Source: Bacteroidales bacterium UBA1077 (lineage in GTDB: Bacteria; Bacteroidota; Bacteroidia; Bacteroidales; UBA932). From it: a stretch of 48,441 bases of DNA. Under the pieces are notes generated by a model that made no database searches, was not told where the DNA came from, and saw nothing but the letters and a program-made list of their open reading frames with translations. The stretch spans positions 1 through 48,441 of the forward strand of contig DCCQ01000039.1 in NCBI GenBank assembly GCA_002314195.1. Reading direction: 5' to 3'. This document shows, one piece after another, positions 18,108 through 27,116 of this stretch (position 1 is the stretch's first letter; the number at the start of each line of letters is the position of its first letter). Position numbers and translations under genes: made by a program.

Positions 18108-19457
18108 ATGAACATATTCATCAAAAGATCTTTCCGCGCATCCCTGATGACGCTGACCGCCAGCACGTTATGTATCTGCCTCAACGCACAGCCGTATAAA
18201 AGCCAGATTGAAGAAAACCCGGAAAGAGCGGGAGGTGTTTACCATTACTATGAATATGAGATCACAAGCCCAACCAAGGCTCCGAAAGGTTACAAGCCAT
18301 TCTACATCAGCCACTACGGAAGACACGGCTCGCGTTACCACACCTCCGCCGGCCTGTTCAGTGGAGCGGTGGAGACTCTCGCAGCGGCAGAGAGGGCAGG
18401 TCTGCTGACGGCCGAAGGCAGACTTTTGAAAAGCCAGATAGACTCCATTGACAAGGAGCATCAGGGAATGTACGGAATGTTGTCAGAAAGGGGTGCGGCC
18501 GAGCATCGCGGAATCGCCGCAAGGATGTCCGCCAACTACCCGCTAGTGTTCAACGGCAAACGCGGCGAGATCGAATGTGTCTCAAGTTACTGGCCCAGAT
18601 GCCTCGTAAGCATGGCCAACTTCACCTCAGCTTTGAAAGAAAAAAACAAGAAAGATTTTGACTTTCATTACCTGACCGGCCCCAAGTACCTGGATTACAT
18701 CAGCATGGACCTTGACACCAAGAACGTGGTGAAAGGGTCCAACGACCTGAAGAACCATCTTTTGGACAGCCTTGTGTCCTGCGGCAGGTTCTTCGGAGCC
18801 ATATTCACTGATCCTGCAAAGGCCTCGGCGCTGATTCCAAAACCCAAGGGATTCATGGAGCAAGTCTATCTCGCAGGATCAATCAGTCCGAACACGGACT
18901 CCCGTCCTGACATATTCAGTCATTTCACGACGGAGGAACTGACGAACCTTTGGATCGGCCGCAACGACAAACTCTACTACAGCTACGGAATCTCCGCGGA
19001 GGAGGGTGAATATGTCTCCTCAATCGCAAAGCCTCTGATCGAAGACATTGTCGCCAAGGCCGACGAGGCGGTGAAGCCAAACAGCGACCGGGCAGCCGAC
19101 CTGAGGTTCGGTCACGATGTGGGATTGCTGCCGCTGATCGGCACAATCCGTGTCGCTGGGATGGAAGAGCGCTGGAAATCAGTCGTAGCCCACAAGCATT
19201 GGGCTGATTACCAGATGATGCCGATGGCTTCCAACCTCCAGATGATCTTCTTCAGGAACAGGAAGGGAGAGGTTCTCGTCAAACTTGTCTATAACGACAG
19301 GGAAACCACGATTCCCGCCCTCAAGACCTTTGAGGGTCCGTTCTACAGATGGCAGGACCTTCGTGGATATCTTGTGACGACAGCCGCCGCCATCTCTGAC
19401 GAACACATCGTCAAGGACAACGGCGGCAAGGAACGCACCGGCGTGGCCGGCATGTAA
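18108..19457 (+). CDS. Histidine-type phosphatase (MINPP/phytase-like)
   Basis: 449 residues from ATG 18108, chosen because the promoter box overlaps anything further upstream. A signal peptide ends near LNAQ (residue 28). The catalytic motif of the histidine phosphatase superfamily is clear: ISHYGRHGSRYHT, with Arg72, His73 and Arg76. The proton donor is probably His336-Asp337 in RFGHDVGLLPL; mammalian-type MINPP has HAE there, so this is an HD variant. Such enzymes remove phosphate from inositol phosphates (phytate) or other organic phosphates in the periplasm or on the surface. It is monocistronic and ends 16 bases from the convergent deoC gene. Confidence 0.82.
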   Translation: MNIFIKRSFRASLMTLTASTLCICLNAQPYKSQIEENPERAGGVYHYYEYEITSPTKAPKGYKPFYISHYGRHGSRYHTSAGLFSGAVETLAAAERAGLLTAEGRLLKSQIDSIDKEHQGMYGMLSERGAAEHRGIAARMSANYPLVFNGKRGEIECVSSYWPRCLVSMANFTSALKEKNKKDFDFHYLTGPKYLDYISMDLDTKNVVKGSNDLKNHLLDSLVSCGRFFGAIFTDPAKASALIPKPKGFMEQVYLAGSISPNTDSRPDIFSHFTTEELTNLWIGRNDKLYYSYGISAEEGEYVSSIAKPLIEDIVAKADEAVKPNSDRAADLRFGHDVGLLPLIGTIRVAGMEERWKSVVAHKHWADYQMMPMASNLQMIFFRNRKGEVLVKLVYNDRETTIPALKTFEGPFYRWQDLRGYLVTTAAAISDEHIVKDNGGKERTGVAGM

Positions 19458-19473
19458 CCTGAGGACAGACGGC

Positions 19474-20382
19474 CTAAAAATAGACCACAGTCTTCTGCTC
19501 TATCGAAGACATTAGGGAATTGGCCAGGCGGCTCACCCCGAAACGGAACAAATCCTTGTTCAGCCAGTCATTGCCGAGAATCGACTTGGCTATGGAATGA
19601 TAGCAGACAGCATCTTTGGATGTGGAGATGCCGCCGGCGGCCTTGAAGCCGACCTTCCGACCAGTCTTCTCATAAAAGGTCCTGATGCACTCACACATGA
19701 CGTAGGCGGCCATCGGGGTTGCGTTCACACTCACTTTCCCGGTTGAAGTCTTGATGAAATCCGCGCCTTCCTCCATCGCGAGGAAAGAGGCGTTGGCGAT
19801 GTTCTCAGGAGTGACAAGAAGCCCTGTCTCAAGGATAACCTTCAAGGTAACAATGCGGCCAACCTTGGAGGCGGCCTCGTCGACCGCCGCGCGGATTGTC
19901 CTGATCTCCCTACGGGCAGATTCCTCATCACCAACCATGAATGCATTGAGAGCCAAGACGATGTCTATTTCGTCAGCACCGGCCTCAACTGCCATCACGC
20001 ACTCCTTGACCTTCACCTCAAGAAAACTTTGCGAAGTCGGAAAACAGCCTGCCACGGAGGTGACATGAACGTCCGCGCTTTCAAGGTTCTCCCTTACGAC
20101 AGATGCGAAATTCGGAAAAACACAGATCGAAGCCGGAAGCGGATAATCCGGGTAGTCCTTCATGAAAGAATTCACCTTGCCAGTCAGTTTCTTGACGGAC
20201 TCAGGCGTGTCCTCCGTACGGAGAGTCGTGAGGTCCATCAGTGACAGGCACTTAGTGAGAACTTCCGGAGAGGTCACATTGTCAATGTTGGCTGCGATTG
20301 TATCCAACCGCTTGTTGATCAACTCCTTATCCGGAGCGTAGCCATACTTTGCGAACAAAGGTTCCATATTATAAAACAACAT
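19474..20382 (-). CDS. deoC: Deoxyribose-phosphate aldolase
   Basis: 302 residues. It cleaves 2-deoxyribose 5-phosphate to glyceraldehyde 3-phosphate and acetaldehyde in nucleoside catabolism. The Schiff-base Lys is Lys211 in GADFIKTSTGK; Asp140 (ADEIDIVL) and Lys247 (VGFKAAGGI) complete the DeoC active site. There is a 50-residue N-terminal extension over the E. coli enzyme, as in other Bacteroidetes DeoC. The start could be Met1 or Met6 (MEPLFAKYG). Last gene of the ftsY-pheT operon, 26 bases after the radical SAM gene. Confidence 0.95.
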   Translation of the reverse strand: MLFYNMEPLFAKYGYAPDKELINKRLDTIAANIDNVTSPEVLTKCLSLMDLTTLRTEDTPESVKKLTGKVNSFMKDYPDYPLPASICVFPNFASVVRENLESADVHVTSVAGCFPTSQSFLEVKVKECVMAVEAGADEIDIVLALNAFMVGDEESARREIRTIRAAVDEAASKVGRIVTLKVILETGLLVTPENIANASFLAMEEGADFIKTSTGKVSVNATPMAAYVMCECIRTFYEKTGRKVGFKAAGGISTSKDAVCYHSIAKSILGNDWLNKDLFRFGVSRLANSLMSSIEQKTVVYF

Positions 20383-20408
20383 TTTAATATTCTGTAGAAA
20401 AGTGCGTC

Positions 20409-21164
20409 CTAACCTCGTATCTGAACCGTGAAACCTTCGTCAATCAAAGGTTTGACCAATTCCCGCATCTCCTGAGCGGAGAACTTCTCAAGCCCTTCTG
20501 CCGGAGCCTCCCTGTCAAGGGTATAGACCATCAGTTCTCTCGGTTTAAGTTTTCTTACTATATTCATCCATCCTTCAAGGACTTCCGGTGAGGAAGAGTC
20601 AAAGGAAGGAGACCGCAGGAACATTGTCTGAAGCACAAATTTCCCGTCAAACCTCATAAGGTCGGCGACAACGTCGTCAATATGGTATTCTCCCTGCGGC
20701 TGGTTGATCCTGCCCGCAAGCTCATCTGTCGGAGCGTCGATCTTGAGGATAGGGTTGTCAACTTTCTTAAGTGCCTCAAAGACATCCTCCCTGAATATTC
20801 TGGTGGCATTGGAAAGGACAGACACTTTCGCCTGCGGGAAATATTTGTCCCTCAAGGCGATGGTGATGTCGATTATTTCAGCGAAATCAGGATTCAGTGT
20901 CGGTTCCCCGTCACCCGAAAATGTTATTGAATCAATCTGAGTCCCGGCATCGCGGCATTCCTTAAGTTTCGCCTCCAGAGTCACGTGAAGTTCAGCTGCG
21001 GCAGGAAGCCTGCGGTCTCCCCTGCCGTCCCTGTTCCAGCCACACTCACAATATATGCAATCGAAATTGCACAGTTTTCCCTTTGTCGGAAGCAGATTGA
21101 TTCCCAAAGAAGAGCCAAGCCTTCTGGAGTGGATAGGCCCGAACACAAGTTCTTCCCGCATCAT
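20409..21164 (-). CDS. Radical SAM protein of the COG0731 type
   Basis: 251 residues. The iron-sulfur motif is CNFDCIYC (Cys32, Cys36, Cys39), preceded by FGPIHSRRLGSSLGINLLP, the family hallmark of the small MoaA/wybutosine-like group COG0731. FSGDGEPTLNP is the SAM-binding GGE-type motif. The bacterial members have no settled function. Stop and start are separated by 2 bases from the amidohydrolase gene, so they are cotranscribed. Confidence 0.85.
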   Translation of the reverse strand: MMREELVFGPIHSRRLGSSLGINLLPTKGKLCNFDCIYCECGWNRDGRGDRRLPAAAELHVTLEAKLKECRDAGTQIDSITFSGDGEPTLNPDFAEIIDITIALRDKYFPQAKVSVLSNATRIFREDVFEALKKVDNPILKIDAPTDELAGRINQPQGEYHIDDVVADLMRFDGKFVLQTMFLRSPSFDSSSPEVLEGWMNIVRKLKPRELMVYTLDREAPAEGLEKFSAQEMRELVKPLIDEGFTVQIRG

Positions 21165-21166
21165 GG

Positions 21167-22357
21167 CTAAATAATTCTATGTGACCGGCTTTCCGGTGAA
21201 AGGCGGCCATCGTGCAGATTCTCTATGGCGACCAATCCCGGCTTCTTCCCGACAGCTATGCTGCCATATTCGTTTTCCTTCGACAGGAATTCAGCGCCGT
21301 TGCGGCATGCCCATGTGAGCAGTTCGTTCAGTCCGACTTCCGGAAAAGCGTTCTGGAGGAAGCGCAGCTCAGCAACGATGTCCAGATCGTCATTACTTGA
21401 CAGCGAATCAGTTCCCACGGTGATCTTCAAGCCATTGCGCCGCATCAGAGGCACAGGAGGCAAAGAACCGTGAATGAATATGTTTGATTGCGGACAAAGC
21501 GCGACAAAAGGATGGTTCATCACACTTTTCACCGCATCTATTCCCTCCTGATCCATGCAGACTTCATGAACAAGCAGGATGTGCTCGTCAAACGGAGCCG
21601 GATGCGCTTTCTCAAGCCTGTCGATGAAATAGAGCAGGGATGACTTGCCTGTCACAGGCGGAACGCTCATTCCGGCTGCCTTGCGATTGTCCCACATGGC
21701 ACCACGGCCATATTTCAGCATATCCTCTTCCTCATCAGTCTCTTCCGAATGGTATGACAGGAAACCCGACTTCAGGCCTTCCGCCGCCGCGGCCGTGACA
21801 AGTTCCGGGCTCATCGTATAGCACGCGTGCGGAGTCGGAGCGGCGTCAAGTCCGTAGCTGTCAGCAACGGCTTTTAGTTTCAAGACATTCTCCATAACGG
21901 AAGCACAATCCCGTGGTTCCGTCCCGAAGACTTCCAGAAAAGTTCTGGTGTACATCGGAGACGCCTTCTTTATGGCGAAGGTGTCGGCGCAATTGCTGAT
22001 GTCGGCCATCGCGGACACACCTCTGTCCCACATCACGTTCATCCAATGAGAGATGTCGTGAAGTTTCTCCTCAAGGGTCTTATTGTCACGCATCTCATTG
22101 ATCTGGTCGATGAACCCGGCCATGCCGGTCCCCTTGCGGAAAGATTTCCACAAATAAGACAATTCCAGATGGCAGTGAGTGTTGACAAAGCCTGGGACGA
22201 GCGCTCCTCTCACGAAAGCCTTTTCCTTCTCTGGTTCGAGACACTCTCCGACAGCCGTCACGGTTCCTTTGTCATCATATTCGACAAAACCGTTCCTGAC
22301 AGGAGTCTCCCGATCAAGAGTGAAGACATATTCGGCAGCTATTCTATTCATTTTCAA
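21167..22357 (-). CDS. Amidohydrolase-family metal-dependent deaminase/hydrolase
   Basis: 396 residues. Metal ligands: His61 and His63 in NTHCHLELSYL, a later His in FLSYHSEETDEEED, and an Asp in VGTDSLSSNDDLD. This is the TrzA/SsnA/aminofutalosine deaminase branch of the amidohydrolases. NTHCHLELS is common in proteins annotated as aminofutalosine deaminase, but no other futalosine-pathway gene is in view, so the substrate is open. It overlaps the DUF4296 gene by 14 bases and precedes the radical SAM gene by 2, in the same operon. Confidence 0.82.
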   Translation of the reverse strand: MKMNRIAAEYVFTLDRETPVRNGFVEYDDKGTVTAVGECLEPEKEKAFVRGALVPGFVNTHCHLELSYLWKSFRKGTGMAGFIDQINEMRDNKTLEEKLHDISHWMNVMWDRGVSAMADISNCADTFAIKKASPMYTRTFLEVFGTEPRDCASVMENVLKLKAVADSYGLDAAPTPHACYTMSPELVTAAAAEGLKSGFLSYHSEETDEEEDMLKYGRGAMWDNRKAAGMSVPPVTGKSSLLYFIDRLEKAHPAPFDEHILLVHEVCMDQEGIDAVKSVMNHPFVALCPQSNIFIHGSLPPVPLMRRNGLKITVGTDSLSSNDDLDIVAELRFLQNAFPEVGLNELLTWACRNGAEFLSKENEYGSIAVGKKPGLVAIENLHDGRLSPESRSHRII

Positions 22358-23099
22358 TAATTAAATCCTTTGTCGGAGTCAATTCCATTCTCTTCATGGC
22401 TCTTTTGGACATCGCCGGAAATGTAAGCGGCTTGCCTTGATCCGGCTTCCTCTTCAATATTTCGGGAGCGGAAACAACCATCGAATCCAAAGAGGCGGAC
22501 GGTTCAGAAGGGACCGAAAGCGAATCCACACAAGCAGTCTCCGTGGTGTCCCTGATGACAAGCGCCGGCCCATGGTAGATGGTGTCCTCAATAACAGGCA
22601 CAAGCCGCCAGCCCAACAATGAATCTTTCCGGAACCCGATCCTGTCAGTCATGGCATCATGTTCATACACATCCATGAATGAGTCGAACCTTTTAGCCTT
22701 GACAGACTTCCAAGCCCTCACTATCGAGTCGGCCTCATGCTGTAGCCTGTCCCGTAGAGAAATCTCGGCATTTATCGCGTTCATTTCCTTTCTCAAATCC
22801 GTTTCCACTCGTCCCAGCATGTCCGCATAGCGTTTCGGGTCATTGAGATAGACATCCACGCTTTTCTGGTAGTCATTGAGAGTGAATCCGTATTTCCTGA
22901 AGATCGGCTCGTAAAACCACGTGGTGTCGGCCATCGTCCTTTTTTCAGGATTATCCGCCAACCATTGGTCAGCCAGAAGCATCTCCCGATAGATCTTTTC
23001 CATCTTGCCGGCAGGTATCACGCGAGCGGAGCGGTCACAGGAAATGACAGCCGCGACCATTATCGTCAGTGAAAAGACTATCTTGAGAAACCTCTTCAT
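22344..23099 (-). CDS. DUF4296 family lipoprotein
   Basis: 251 residues, lipobox AAVISC (Cys21). The N-terminal half has the DUF4296 pattern: IPAGKMEKIYREMLLADQWL, then YEPIFRKYGFTLNDYQKSVDVYLNDPKRYADML. It is mostly helical, with a proline- and serine-rich C-terminal tail. Members are Bacteroidetes-specific with unknown function, often beside amidohydrolase genes in this same operon order. Lies 4 bases after pheT. Confidence 0.8.
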   Translation of the reverse strand: MKRFLKIVFSLTIMVAAVISCDRSARVIPAGKMEKIYREMLLADQWLADNPEKRTMADTTWFYEPIFRKYGFTLNDYQKSVDVYLNDPKRYADMLGRVETDLRKEMNAINAEISLRDRLQHEADSIVRAWKSVKAKRFDSFMDVYEHDAMTDRIGFRKDSLLGWRLVPVIEDTIYHGPALVIRDTTETACVDSLSVPSEPSASLDSMVVSAPEILKRKPDQGKPLTFPAMSKRAMKRMELTPTKDLIIENE

Positions 23100-23103
23100 A
23101 CCC

Positions 23104-25545
23104 TTACCTCAAAGTAGCACCATACTCGTTCTGGAATGTAGAGAGAAGTTTCTTCATTATTCTCTCCACATCCTCATCCGTCAGGGTCTTCTCCAGGTCC
23201 TGAAGAACGAATCCAAGGGCGTACTGCTTCTTGCCCGCCGGAATCTTGTCTCCACGATAGACATCGAACAGGGTAACCTGCTTAAGAAGTTTCTTTCCGG
23301 CCTTGAACGAACTCTTGTAGAGATCCGCATAACTTACACTCTCGTCAAGCAGCAGGGCAAAATCCCTTCTGACCTCCGGGAACTTAGGCATCTCCTTGAA
23401 GGCAACCTTGTCTCTCTTGACAAGTTGGAACAGCGTGTTCCAGTTGATCTCGGCGGCGAACACAGGCTGGCGGACACCGAACTTCTTCGCGATAGCCGGA
23501 GCGACCGTTCCAAGAACCGCGAGCGGCAGATGCTGCCCCGGAAGGGCATAAGCGACACCCTCACAGAATATGTCTGCGGGAGCCGCCGTGGCCTCCATCT
23601 GGTAAAGATTGGCGCCGAAGCGTCTCAGAAGCAGATCGACATAGCCCTTCAGTTCGAAGAAGCTGCTCTTGCCTGGCTGGCTGTTCCACGACTTCTCCGG
23701 GGTTCCGGTCACGAACATCGAGAACGCAGGATGCTCCTCGTAGGAGGCGAGCGTCTTGCCGTCCAACTCAGGATTACGGCTGTAAACGGAGCCATACTCA
23801 AAGAGCTTCATCGATGAGATCTGACGGTTCAGATTGTAGGCGACAACTTCAAGGCCACTGAATATGAGGGTCTGTCTCATCACGTTCAAGTCGGAGCTCA
23901 GAGGGTTGACTATTGTAACGCTCTTCTCCTCCGGGTAGGTGGTAAGTCCCTTATAGTAAGCACCCTTCGTCAAGGAGTTATTCATTATCTCGATGAATCC
24001 GTTGGCCGCAAGGAAGTTGGAGATTCCGTTGCGGATGGCCTCAGGCTCCGGAGAAGGGGTGGCGTTGACTGACATCTTCATGTGCTGAGGCAGGTCGATG
24101 TTGTTGTAACCATAGATTCTGAGAATCTCCTCGATGACATCGCACTCTCTCGTCACATCGATCATGTAGGACGGGGCGGCCACCTTCGCGCCACCCTCAC
24201 GCTTCTCGATGAACTCGTAGGTAAGGGCAGTAAGAATCCTCTCGATCGTATCGTGGCCGATCTTCTTGCCGATGAACCTCTCTATGCGGTCGTAGTCAAG
24301 GTCGATGATCTTCTTCTCGATCTTTGTCGGGTAGAACTCCTCGATTCCTCCGACAATCTCTCCGCCGGCAACTTCCTGAATCAGAAGAGCGGCACGCTTG
24401 GCGGCATATTCATTGATGCCAGGGTCGGCTCCCCTCTCGTAGCGGAAGGAGGCGTCGGTCTGGAGAGTGTGTCTCTTGGATGTCTTGCGGATAGAGCCTG
24501 GATCGAAGTATGCGCTTTCGATGAATACGTTGACAGTGTCGGACTTGACACCGGAATCGATGCCACCGAACACTCCGGCGATGCACATTGGGCCGTCGGC
24601 GTTGGCGATCACGATGTCCTCTGCGGAAAGTTTTCTTTCAACCTCGTCAAGAGTGGTGATCTTCTCTCCCTCGGCCGCCCTTCTCACGATCACCTTGCCG
24701 CCGCTGATCTTGTCCGCATCGAATGTGTGCAGAGGCTGCCCGAGTTCAAAAAGCACGAAATTGGAGACATCGACGACATTGTCGATCGGTCTGAGTCCGA
24801 TGGACATCAACTTCTTCTGAAGCCATTCCGGAGACGGTCCGACCTTCACGCCCTTGATAGTTATTCCGCAATAACGTGGAGAGGCGGTCGCGTCCCGCAC
24901 CTCCACAGGGATACCTTTCCCCTCGCCAGGTTTCCAAGCATCCACGGAAGGATACTTGAATGAGCAAGGAATATTATTGAGCGTCATCCATGCGTACAGG
25001 TCTCGTGCCACACCGATGTGCGATGCGGCGTCCACCCTGTTCGCAGTGATCTCATATTCGATGACAGCCTCAGTCTTGAGATGGAGATATTCCTTGGCCG
25101 GCGTTCCTACAGGTGCGTCGGCAGGAAGAACCTTTATGCCCGCGTGATCGTTGCCGATCCCGAGCTCATCCTCGGCACAGATCATTCCGAACGATTCCAC
25201 ACCACGGATCTTGGATTTCTTGATCTTGAAATCACCCGGGAGCACCGCACCGATCCTCGCAAAGAGGACTTTCTGTCCGGCTGCCACGTTAGGGGCTCCG
25301 CACACAACCGTCAGAGGCTCACCTGTTCCGTCGCTGACCTTTGTGATGTGAAGGTGGTCCGAATCAGGATGCGCCTCGCACTCAAGCACCTCGGCGACAA
25401 CGACTCCGGCAAGCCCACCGGGAATCTCCTCCTGTTCCTCTACTCCGTCCACTTCGATTCCTATTGATGTCATAGCGTCCGCGATCTGCTGCGGGGTAAG
25501 ATCGGATTCAAGATAATCCTTTAGCCAATTGTAAGATAGCTTCAT
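23104..25545 (-). CDS. pheT: Phenylalanine--tRNA ligase beta subunit
   Basis: 813 residues, full length. Order of domains: N-terminal B1 (MKLSYNWLKDYLES), EMAP/tRNA-binding domain (about 40-155, HPDSDHLHITKVSDG), B3/B4 editing region (CGITIKGVKVGPSPEWLQ), B5 (helix-turn-helix region, IIDLDYDRIERFIGKKI), catalytic-like core, and a C-terminal FDX-ACB anticodon-binding domain (KFPEVRRDFALLLDESVSYADL...). It pairs with PheS, which is not in this window. Follows ftsY by 11 bases. Confidence 0.97.
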   Translation of the reverse strand: MKLSYNWLKDYLESDLTPQQIADAMTSIGIEVDGVEEQEEIPGGLAGVVVAEVLECEAHPDSDHLHITKVSDGTGEPLTVVCGAPNVAAGQKVLFARIGAVLPGDFKIKKSKIRGVESFGMICAEDELGIGNDHAGIKVLPADAPVGTPAKEYLHLKTEAVIEYEITANRVDAASHIGVARDLYAWMTLNNIPCSFKYPSVDAWKPGEGKGIPVEVRDATASPRYCGITIKGVKVGPSPEWLQKKLMSIGLRPIDNVVDVSNFVLFELGQPLHTFDADKISGGKVIVRRAAEGEKITTLDEVERKLSAEDIVIANADGPMCIAGVFGGIDSGVKSDTVNVFIESAYFDPGSIRKTSKRHTLQTDASFRYERGADPGINEYAAKRAALLIQEVAGGEIVGGIEEFYPTKIEKKIIDLDYDRIERFIGKKIGHDTIERILTALTYEFIEKREGGAKVAAPSYMIDVTRECDVIEEILRIYGYNNIDLPQHMKMSVNATPSPEPEAIRNGISNFLAANGFIEIMNNSLTKGAYYKGLTTYPEEKSVTIVNPLSSDLNVMRQTLIFSGLEVVAYNLNRQISSMKLFEYGSVYSRNPELDGKTLASYEEHPAFSMFVTGTPEKSWNSQPGKSSFFELKGYVDLLLRRFGANLYQMEATAAPADIFCEGVAYALPGQHLPLAVLGTVAPAIAKKFGVRQPVFAAEINWNTLFQLVKRDKVAFKEMPKFPEVRRDFALLLDESVSYADLYKSSFKAGKKLLKQVTLFDVYRGDKIPAGKKQYALGFVLQDLEKTLTDEDVERIMKKLLSTFQNEYGATLR

Positions 25546-25556
25546 ATTCTGATGTT

Positions 25557-26489
25557 TTATTTGTCAATATCCTCTCTGGAGAACAGTGATTCCACGAACT
25601 CCTTCTTGTCAAACACTTTGAGGTCATCGATGCCCTCGCCGATTCCGATGAACTTGACCGGAACTTTAAGCTGGTCAACAATTCCGATGACCACACCTCC
25701 CTTCGCCGTGCCGTCCAGTTTGGTGATCGCCAACGAAGTGATGTCAGTAGCCCGGGAAAATTCCTTGGCCTGTTGGTAGGCATTCTGACCGGTGGACGCG
25801 TCCAGCACGAGAAGCACCTCGTGCGGGGCATCCGGAATGACCTTACGCATCACGTTACGGATCTTGGTCAACTCATTCATCAGGTCAATCCTGTTGTGGA
25901 GCCTTCCTGCGGTGTCTATCATGACAACGTCCGCACCTTTTGCCACAGCTGATGTCACTGTATCGAAAGCGACCGAAGCCGGATCCGCCCCCATGCCCTG
26001 CTTGACAATCTCCACGCCGGCCCTCTCCGCCCAGATCTGAAGCTGGTCAACGGCGGCGGCGCGGAATGTGTCGGCGGCACCGATCATAACCTTCTTGCCC
26101 ATGGACTTATAGCGTGCGGCAAGTTTGCCGATGGTCGTGGTCTTTCCCACGCCGTTCACTCCGACAACCATCACGACAAGAGGTTTCTTCGTAAGATCGA
26201 ACGGTTCCTTAGGAGACTCTTCTCCGTCAACATCCAGCAACGTGCCGATCTCGTCCCGGAGCATATCGACCAACTCATCGAAAGACATATACTTGTCCTT
26301 GCTGACCCTCTCTTCAAGACTATCAACAATCTTGAGTGTGGTGTCAACACCCATGTCAGACGCGACAAGAGCCTCCTCGATGGCATCGAGGACACTTTCG
26401 TCCACCTTGGACTTGCCAATTATCGACCTTGAGAGCCTCTGGAAGAAGCCCTCTTTCGTCTTCTTGACTCCTCTGTCAAACAGTCCCAT
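25557..26489 (-). CDS. ftsY: Signal recognition particle receptor FtsY (NG domain)
   Basis: 310 residues. GTPase motifs in order: GVNGVGKTTTIGKLAARYK (G1), DTFRAAAVDQLQIWAERAG (G2/I-box), DTAGRLHNR (G3), TKLDGTAKGG (G4), GIGEGIDDLKVFDKKEFV. The N domain lies at residues 1-90; the acidic A domain of the E. coli protein is absent, as is usual in Bacteroidetes. It docks SRP-bound ribosomes at the inner membrane. First gene of the operon running to deoC. Confidence 0.97.
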   Translation of the reverse strand: MGLFDRGVKKTKEGFFQRLSRSIIGKSKVDESVLDAIEEALVASDMGVDTTLKIVDSLEERVSKDKYMSFDELVDMLRDEIGTLLDVDGEESPKEPFDLTKKPLVVMVVGVNGVGKTTTIGKLAARYKSMGKKVMIGAADTFRAAAVDQLQIWAERAGVEIVKQGMGADPASVAFDTVTSAVAKGADVVMIDTAGRLHNRIDLMNELTKIRNVMRKVIPDAPHEVLLVLDASTGQNAYQQAKEFSRATDITSLAITKLDGTAKGGVVIGIVDQLKVPVKFIGIGEGIDDLKVFDKKEFVESLFSREDIDK

Positions 26490-26511
26490 AACGTTATCAT
26501 TTGTAAACTTA

Positions 26512-26543
26512 CAAATTTAGTGAAAACTGAGGGCAATATGAAA
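26512..26543 (-). promoter_or_regulatory. Promoter of the ftsY-pheT operon
   Basis: TAAATTTG at 26519-26512 on the minus strand with TTTC at 26543-26540, 20 bases upstream. It lies 22 bases before the ftsY start codon. Confidence 0.6.
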
Positions 26544-26575
26544 TTTATTTCAATATTAGATGTTCGCAGAATCTT

Positions 26576-26662
26576 CGGTTGCTGAGCTTGCCGAAGCATC
26601 GAAGCACAAACCAGGACAACGTATCGCACAGCAGAAAGTCGCTTCGACAAGCTCAGCGACCG
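26576..26662. repeat. Intergenic inverted repeat (REP-like palindromic element)
   Basis: Two 22-base arms, 26576-26597 and 26641-26662, are inverted copies with 20 of 22 positions matching (core CTGAGCTTG-CCGAAGC against GCTTCGACAAGCTCAG). The 43 bases between them are not obviously coding. The core GAGCTTGTCGAAGC is a sequence I recall as widespread intergenic palindrome in many bacteria. It sits between a terminator and the ftsY promoter, where a dispersed repeat does no harm. Confidence 0.65.
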
Positions 26663-26682
26663 GGAAGACGGCAGTGCACAGT

Positions 26683-26712
26683 AAAAAAAAGCGCAGACGG
26701 ATCCGTCTGCGC
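26683..26712 (-). terminator. Terminator of the rpmB-rpmG-DUF4295 operon
   Basis: A perfect 22-base palindrome (26691-26712, arm GCGCAGACGGA) followed on the minus strand by eight T (26690-26683). It lies 23 bases after the stop codon of the DUF4295 gene. Confidence 0.85.
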
Positions 26713-26735
26713 TTTCACTATCATATTCACTAAAA

Positions 26736-26897
26736 TTACTTCTTTGTGTCGAAGAAATCCTTAGTCTTGTCAGCCTCAACGAGGAGTTCAGTGAAGACGT
26801 AAGCTCCGGTCTTCGGTGACTTGTCCATACGGATGCACTTCACCATGCTCTTTGCGCCAGCCTTGGCGGCGAATGTAGCGACTGCTTTCTTTGCCAT
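26736..26897 (-). CDS. DUF4295 small ribosome-associated protein
   Basis: 53 residues, starting MAKKAVATFAAKAGAKSMVK and ending DFFDTKK. The sequence is basic at the N-terminus and matches DUF4295, a Bacteroidetes-specific family always encoded next to rpmB and rpmG. From memory, a Bacteroidetes-specific ribosomal protein (bL38) was found in a Flavobacterium ribosome structure and may be this family; I am not certain of the match. It lies 17 bases after rpmG, and is followed by a strong terminator. Confidence 0.85.
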   Translation of the reverse strand: MAKKAVATFAAKAGAKSMVKCIRMDKSPKTGAYVFTELLVEADKTKDFFDTKK

Positions 26898-26914
26898 AGT
26901 TTATATCTCCAAAT

Positions 26915-27103
26915 TTACTTGATTTCACGATGAACAGTCACCTTGTGGAGGTAAGGATTGTACTTCTTACGCTCGATACGCTCAGGAGTGTTCTTCTTGT
27001 TCTTGGTTGTGATGTACCTTGAGATTCCAGGCACACCGCTTGCTTTCTGCTCAGTGCATTCGAGGATGACCTGCACCCTGTTACCTTTTGCTTTCTTTGC
27101 CAT
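26915..27103 (-). CDS. rpmG: Large ribosomal subunit protein bL33
   Basis: 62 residues: MAKKAKGNRVQVILECTEQK, then ISRYITTKNKKNTPERIERKKYNP and LHKVTVHREIK, the full bL33 pattern. It has no CxxC zinc pairs (single Cys), so it is the zinc-independent form. It is between rpmB (13 bases) and DUF4295. Confidence 0.97.
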   Translation of the reverse strand: MAKKAKGNRVQVILECTEQKASGVPGISRYITTKNKKNTPERIERKKYNPYLHKVTVHREIK

Positions 27104-27116
27104 AACTCAATAGATT

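Noticed and set aside
21167..22357. Firm call as aminofutalosine deaminase
   Set aside because: Motif is suggestive, but no other menaquinone futalosine genes are nearby and the motif is shared by other deaminases.
24082..24963. Long plus-strand open frame (293 codons) inside pheT
   Set aside because: Antisense to a clearly recognised gene; composition is that of a codon-bias shadow and no family is seen.
26420..26779. Minus-strand frame of 119 codons over the palindrome near ftsY
   Set aside because: It crosses a terminator, a repeat and the ftsY start; peptides such as LSLSKRLS and LRQAQQP are typical spurious translations of this kind of palindrome.
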